DNA of 64,000 bases from JAVVSR01 sp036654095 (lineage in GTDB: Bacteria > Bacillota > Clostridia > Christensenellales > CAG-917). A program made the translations under genes and the position numbers. Location of the stretch: the NCBI GenBank assembly GCA_036654095.1, contig JAVVSR010000001.1:255999-319998 (forward strand). The letters run 5' to 3'. Of the stretch, positions 62,401 to 64,000 are shown one piece after another. The stretch's first letter is position 1. The number at the start of each line of letters is the position of its first letter. Below the pieces are notes generated by a model, which was not told the origin of the DNA, ran no database searches, and worked only from the letters and a program-made list of their open reading frames with translations.

Positions 62401-64000
62401 CTCAAATATTTTCTCGTTGCGTATAAAACACCGTCGGTTAAGCTAGTTTCAACAAACATATTTGAAAATGCGGTGTGACTAATGTCGCTTTCAATGTCGT
62501 TTAGCGACAATTCGCTGTAAAATGCAATCTTATAAGTTTTGGTTTCGTCTGTAAAATTTTCAACTGTCAGACGTCTTAACTCGCCATTGAAAAAATTAGG
62601 CGCATAAATATGCTCCGATATGCCTGCGCTTTCGTTTAAAAAAACACATTCTGCCTTTTTAAACTGCGCTTTATAACTAGATTTTTTATATTGAGGCGCG
62701 AGCGTCGGGCTATCACACTGTTTTGTTTCCTTATCAAGCACGTAAAAAAATGCGCCAAAATCACGATTATTGTCACATCTAAAGCGATTTATATAAATAT
62801 CGCGCCACTTGCTGTATCCGCGTCCCCTGTCGTCAAGCAAAATACCATATTCGTCACTTTTTAGCGAATTAAACAGCGGAATATCAAAATGTTCTGTGCT
62901 TTCGATACAAAAATCCTCATAATTTGAATTTTTGTATTTGAATTTATTTTTTTGCGGTTTTTTTGAGCGAGTTTCAATATTTCGTTCGGTCAGCAGTAAT
63001 TTTGCTCCGCTAACGTTTAAATTCGACATAAAAGCCTTTTTAATGAAATTATCCGAAAGCGCGTTTGTGATTGCGCACATAATCATTCCTTGATGATGCG
63101 CCATATATTCCAAAACAATTCGCGGTTGATTTATAAAATCAATCGCCTCAAAAAAACCAAATTCGCCAACCATTTCAGACTTTACAAGTTTTTTAATGTT
63201 ATTTAATACAGCATATGGCTTATACGGCAAACATAAAAAACTGCTATATGGCGATATGACACATTGATTTAATTCGCTTCTTAAACTTAAGCTGTCAATG
63301 CCAAACGCATAATATTGATAGTTTTTCAAGTTGTCAAACTTAAAGTAACCACTTTCGGAAATACCCCAAAAACCTTGACAATCTGTTTTAATAAACTCAC
63401 TTACAGCGCGTTTACAAGTTTTGCCCAATAGCGACATTTTAGGAGTATCAAAAAACAGTTCTGCCATAAGATATTCAAAAACAGTTCCACTCCAACTCAT
63501 AAGCGTGTTTCCGTGCGCGCTGACCAAATCACGCGAAAGGCTATCCCAAGCGGATTTTCCCGCGCCTAAAGTAATGGCGATATAACTAAGTAATCGCGCT
63601 TCGGAAATCAAGCCATCATAATGCCCTTCAAAATTGTTGTCACATTCGTTAAAGCCGATATAAAACTGTTGTTTTGTTTTATCAAAAAATACATCAAATT
63701 CGATATTTTTTAGCTGTTTATCAATTAATTTGGCTATTTCTCCAACAAATACTGCTTTTGCGGTCAATAGACTTGCTACATAATTTCCGCTGTCTACGCT
63801 TGATACAAAGCGTGGCGCAAGAGGTTGTTTTGTGGTCGTATCATACCAATTATATAGATGACCCTTCCATTTTTCGAGTTTATCAACAGCCTGTAAAGTT
63901 TCAATCACTCTCTTTTCGGCAACATCTCTTTCAATTATTCCAAGCGAGTACGCCGAAATATGCGCCAATATGGAAAATCCAATATTTGTAGGCGATGTAT
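59406..64000 (-). CDS. Beta-1,2-glucan synthase-type protein: GH189-like and GH94 domains (5' end outside window)
   Basis: About 1530 residues are visible and the frame stays open to the window edge, reading into TSPTNIGFSILAH, so the true start lies outside. The first half resembles the transglycosylase domain (GH189) of cyclic beta-1,2-glucan synthase (WYDTTTKQPLAPRFVSSVDSGNY; EYMAHHQGM). The end is a GH94 phosphorylase-like domain with DQLQDCLAL, MHWWHSEKHGVRTRISDD and DGGDWNDALD (catalytic Asp). In Brucella-type NdvB a membrane GT84 synthase precedes these; that part is not seen. Possible product: beta-1,2-glucan or a related envelope glucan. It is a single long gene followed by no partner in the window. 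Confidence 0.88.
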   Translation of the reverse strand, partial: TSPTNIGFSILAHISAYSLGIIERDVAEKRVIETLQAVDKLEKWKGHLYNWYDTTTKQPLAPRFVSSVDSGNYVASLLTAKAVFVGEIAKLIDKQLKNIEFDVFFDKTKQQFYIGFNECDNNFEGHYDGLISEARLLSYIAITLGAGKSAWDSLSRDLVSAHGNTLMSWSGTVFEYLMAELFFDTPKMSLLGKTCKRAVSEFIKTDCQGFWGISESGYFKFDNLKNYQYYAFGIDSLSLRSELNQCVISPYSSFLCLPYKPYAVLNNIKKLVKSEMVGEFGFFEAIDFINQPRIVLEYMAHHQGMIMCAITNALSDNFIKKAFMSNLNVSGAKLLLTERNIETRSKKPQKNKFKYKNSNYEDFCIESTEHFDIPLFNSLKSDEYGILLDDRGRGYSKWRDIYINRFRCDNNRDFGAFFYVLDKETKQCDSPTLAPQYKKSSYKAQFKKAECVFLNESAGISEHIYAPNFFNGELRRLTVENFTDETKTYKIAFYSELSLNDIESDISHTAFSNMFVETSLTDGVLYATRKYLSGDKKLYSAMLVKGASKIRYITNRFNFIGRGKSLKNPLALSTVGACADDIGTVLEPCFGFTAEITVLPKSHADIDVTIAVSDTLEKINAEVSRAKSSHFLEFIRKVPYVVENNSSYTLDNFHSKQLSKLVGRLLYIPYEQQKMLNICANHADFVRYSENFNRKVLLFKYENGQTEALKQAVNMLNLLNDLGIKTSLLIWYVERDSYFEPIKNEAFNAISKGIIGRELFFIKSIDVKYDDLQKIAFYDFSELNGCDEKINRLNFLALKKFEINRVSLLNSGEGYISERGYEIVPIGLRTMLPYSNVICGECGGTLVTDCGGYTYSDNSRENKISVWSNDPVLDTPSEWLYYICDDKCARLNGEVGACVTHSRGITEMFSSVDDFNSKVAQFIIDDGKNKVYEIDIYAFKKICGKLVLSLDLVLGAVANSNFIYFKLENDLLHAINLANGQSVYLKVFNGTYGENTFSAQYEICFEKDTQKKLYFVIGSDFDAISELSVFDIENKKQESLEYFNNLNKFSIKSGNLPLDFLFNDWLMYQVVSCRINGRTAFYQAGGAVGFRDQLQDCLALIYSNPIRARQLILEIAKHVYAEGDVMHWWHSEKHGVRTRISDDRLFLPYVVAEYIQATGDKAILDIELLYLFSNPLAPNEKSRYENPKYTSNPESLKMHLERIVESAYRIGDNGLLLIDGGDWNDALDNVGNSFDGESVWLTMFCYSVLDKMEKYYEGSERMIFVNRKNELKTAIERCFTGKQYKRLITKDGEWLGADGDGACGIDIISQAWASLSNACDKKQVNIALNTAKKRLFDHNNNLIMLLTPPFDYKKYYGYISSYPKGVRENGGQYTHGAIWYIMALIKENRVDEAYELFSAINPLEKCISSEETKKYKAEPYVISADVYTNPQNLGRAGWSWYTGSASWCYKLILEDFLGIRLCGDKIEVKPKLPTALNCVEVEYRFKKSIYKLKLIKNGKEAFFENNIEVKNGNLIVLADNVKRYFEVWCK

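Overview
The window is an AT-rich chromosome segment from a Clostridia-type Bacillota. The signs are strong GGAGG ribosome binding sites, SigA promoters with 17-nt spacers, a complete spoIIIAA-AH operon, spoIVB, gerW/ytfJ, a Spo0A-type DNA-binding domain and Bacillus-like gene order. It is probably an uncultured gut or rumen lineage; the exact order cannot be fixed from sequence alone. Apart from pepQ-efp, every credible gene is on the minus strand, so operons read from high to low coordinates. No tRNA, rRNA, IS element, prophage or CRISPR array was seen.

Layout from high to low coordinate: (a) 59.4-64.0 kb, a very large GH189/GH94 beta-1,2-glucan synthase-type protein cut by the window edge; (b) 54.1-59.2 kb, rarA, an ABC exporter pair, ruvX and a DUF1292 gene; (c) 33.3-53.6 kb, the classical rpsB-tsf-pyrH-frr-uppS-cdsA-dxr-rseP-ispG-[polC position]-rimP-nusA-ylxR-ylxQ-infB-rbfA-nrnA-truB-ribF neighbourhood plus an endonuclease IV-like gene; (d) 31.2-33.1 kb, two lipoprotein genes; (e) 29.3-30.9 kb, pepQ-efp on the plus strand; (f) 24.2-29.0 kb, spoIIIAA-AH; (g) 12.1-24.1 kb, asp23-nusB-folD-xseAB-ispA-OLE RNA-oapA-dxs-nadK-argR-recN-spoIVB; (h) 2.7-11.9 kb, Spo0A effector domain, SpoIIM-like protein, dacF, lysA, site-2 protease, scpAB, ytfI, ytfJ, dac and rluB; (i) 1-2.5 kb, a sodium-pumping acyl-CoA decarboxylase operon.

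Three things stand out. First, a roughly 580-nt gene-free but structured stretch between ispA and a DUF21-type membrane protein gene fits OLE RNA (Ornate, Large, Extremophilic RNA) followed by its protein partner OapA. It has its own extended -10 promoter, a 9-bp pairing of its two ends and a U tract. Second, the gene at the spo0A position encodes only the DNA-binding effector domain, with its own ribosome binding site and no receiver domain, while downstream sporulation genes persist. Third, the gene at the polC position has only an N-terminal region, an OB-like region and a DEDDh exonuclease; the PHP and polymerase parts are missing. A nine-copy 36-bp in-frame repeat in infB, an apparently leaderless pepQ mRNA, a small PASTA-like protein between frr and uppS, and structured leaders of rpsB and rimP are secondary points.

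Functionally the window joins translation and RNA maturation, the MEP isoprenoid and undecaprenyl branch (dxs, dxr, ispG, ispA, uppS), phospholipid synthesis (cdsA), DNA repair (recN, xseAB, rarA, ruvX, nfo-like), chromosome condensation (scpAB), cell-wall trimming (two DD-carboxypeptidases, lysA) and forespore engulfment/channel genes.
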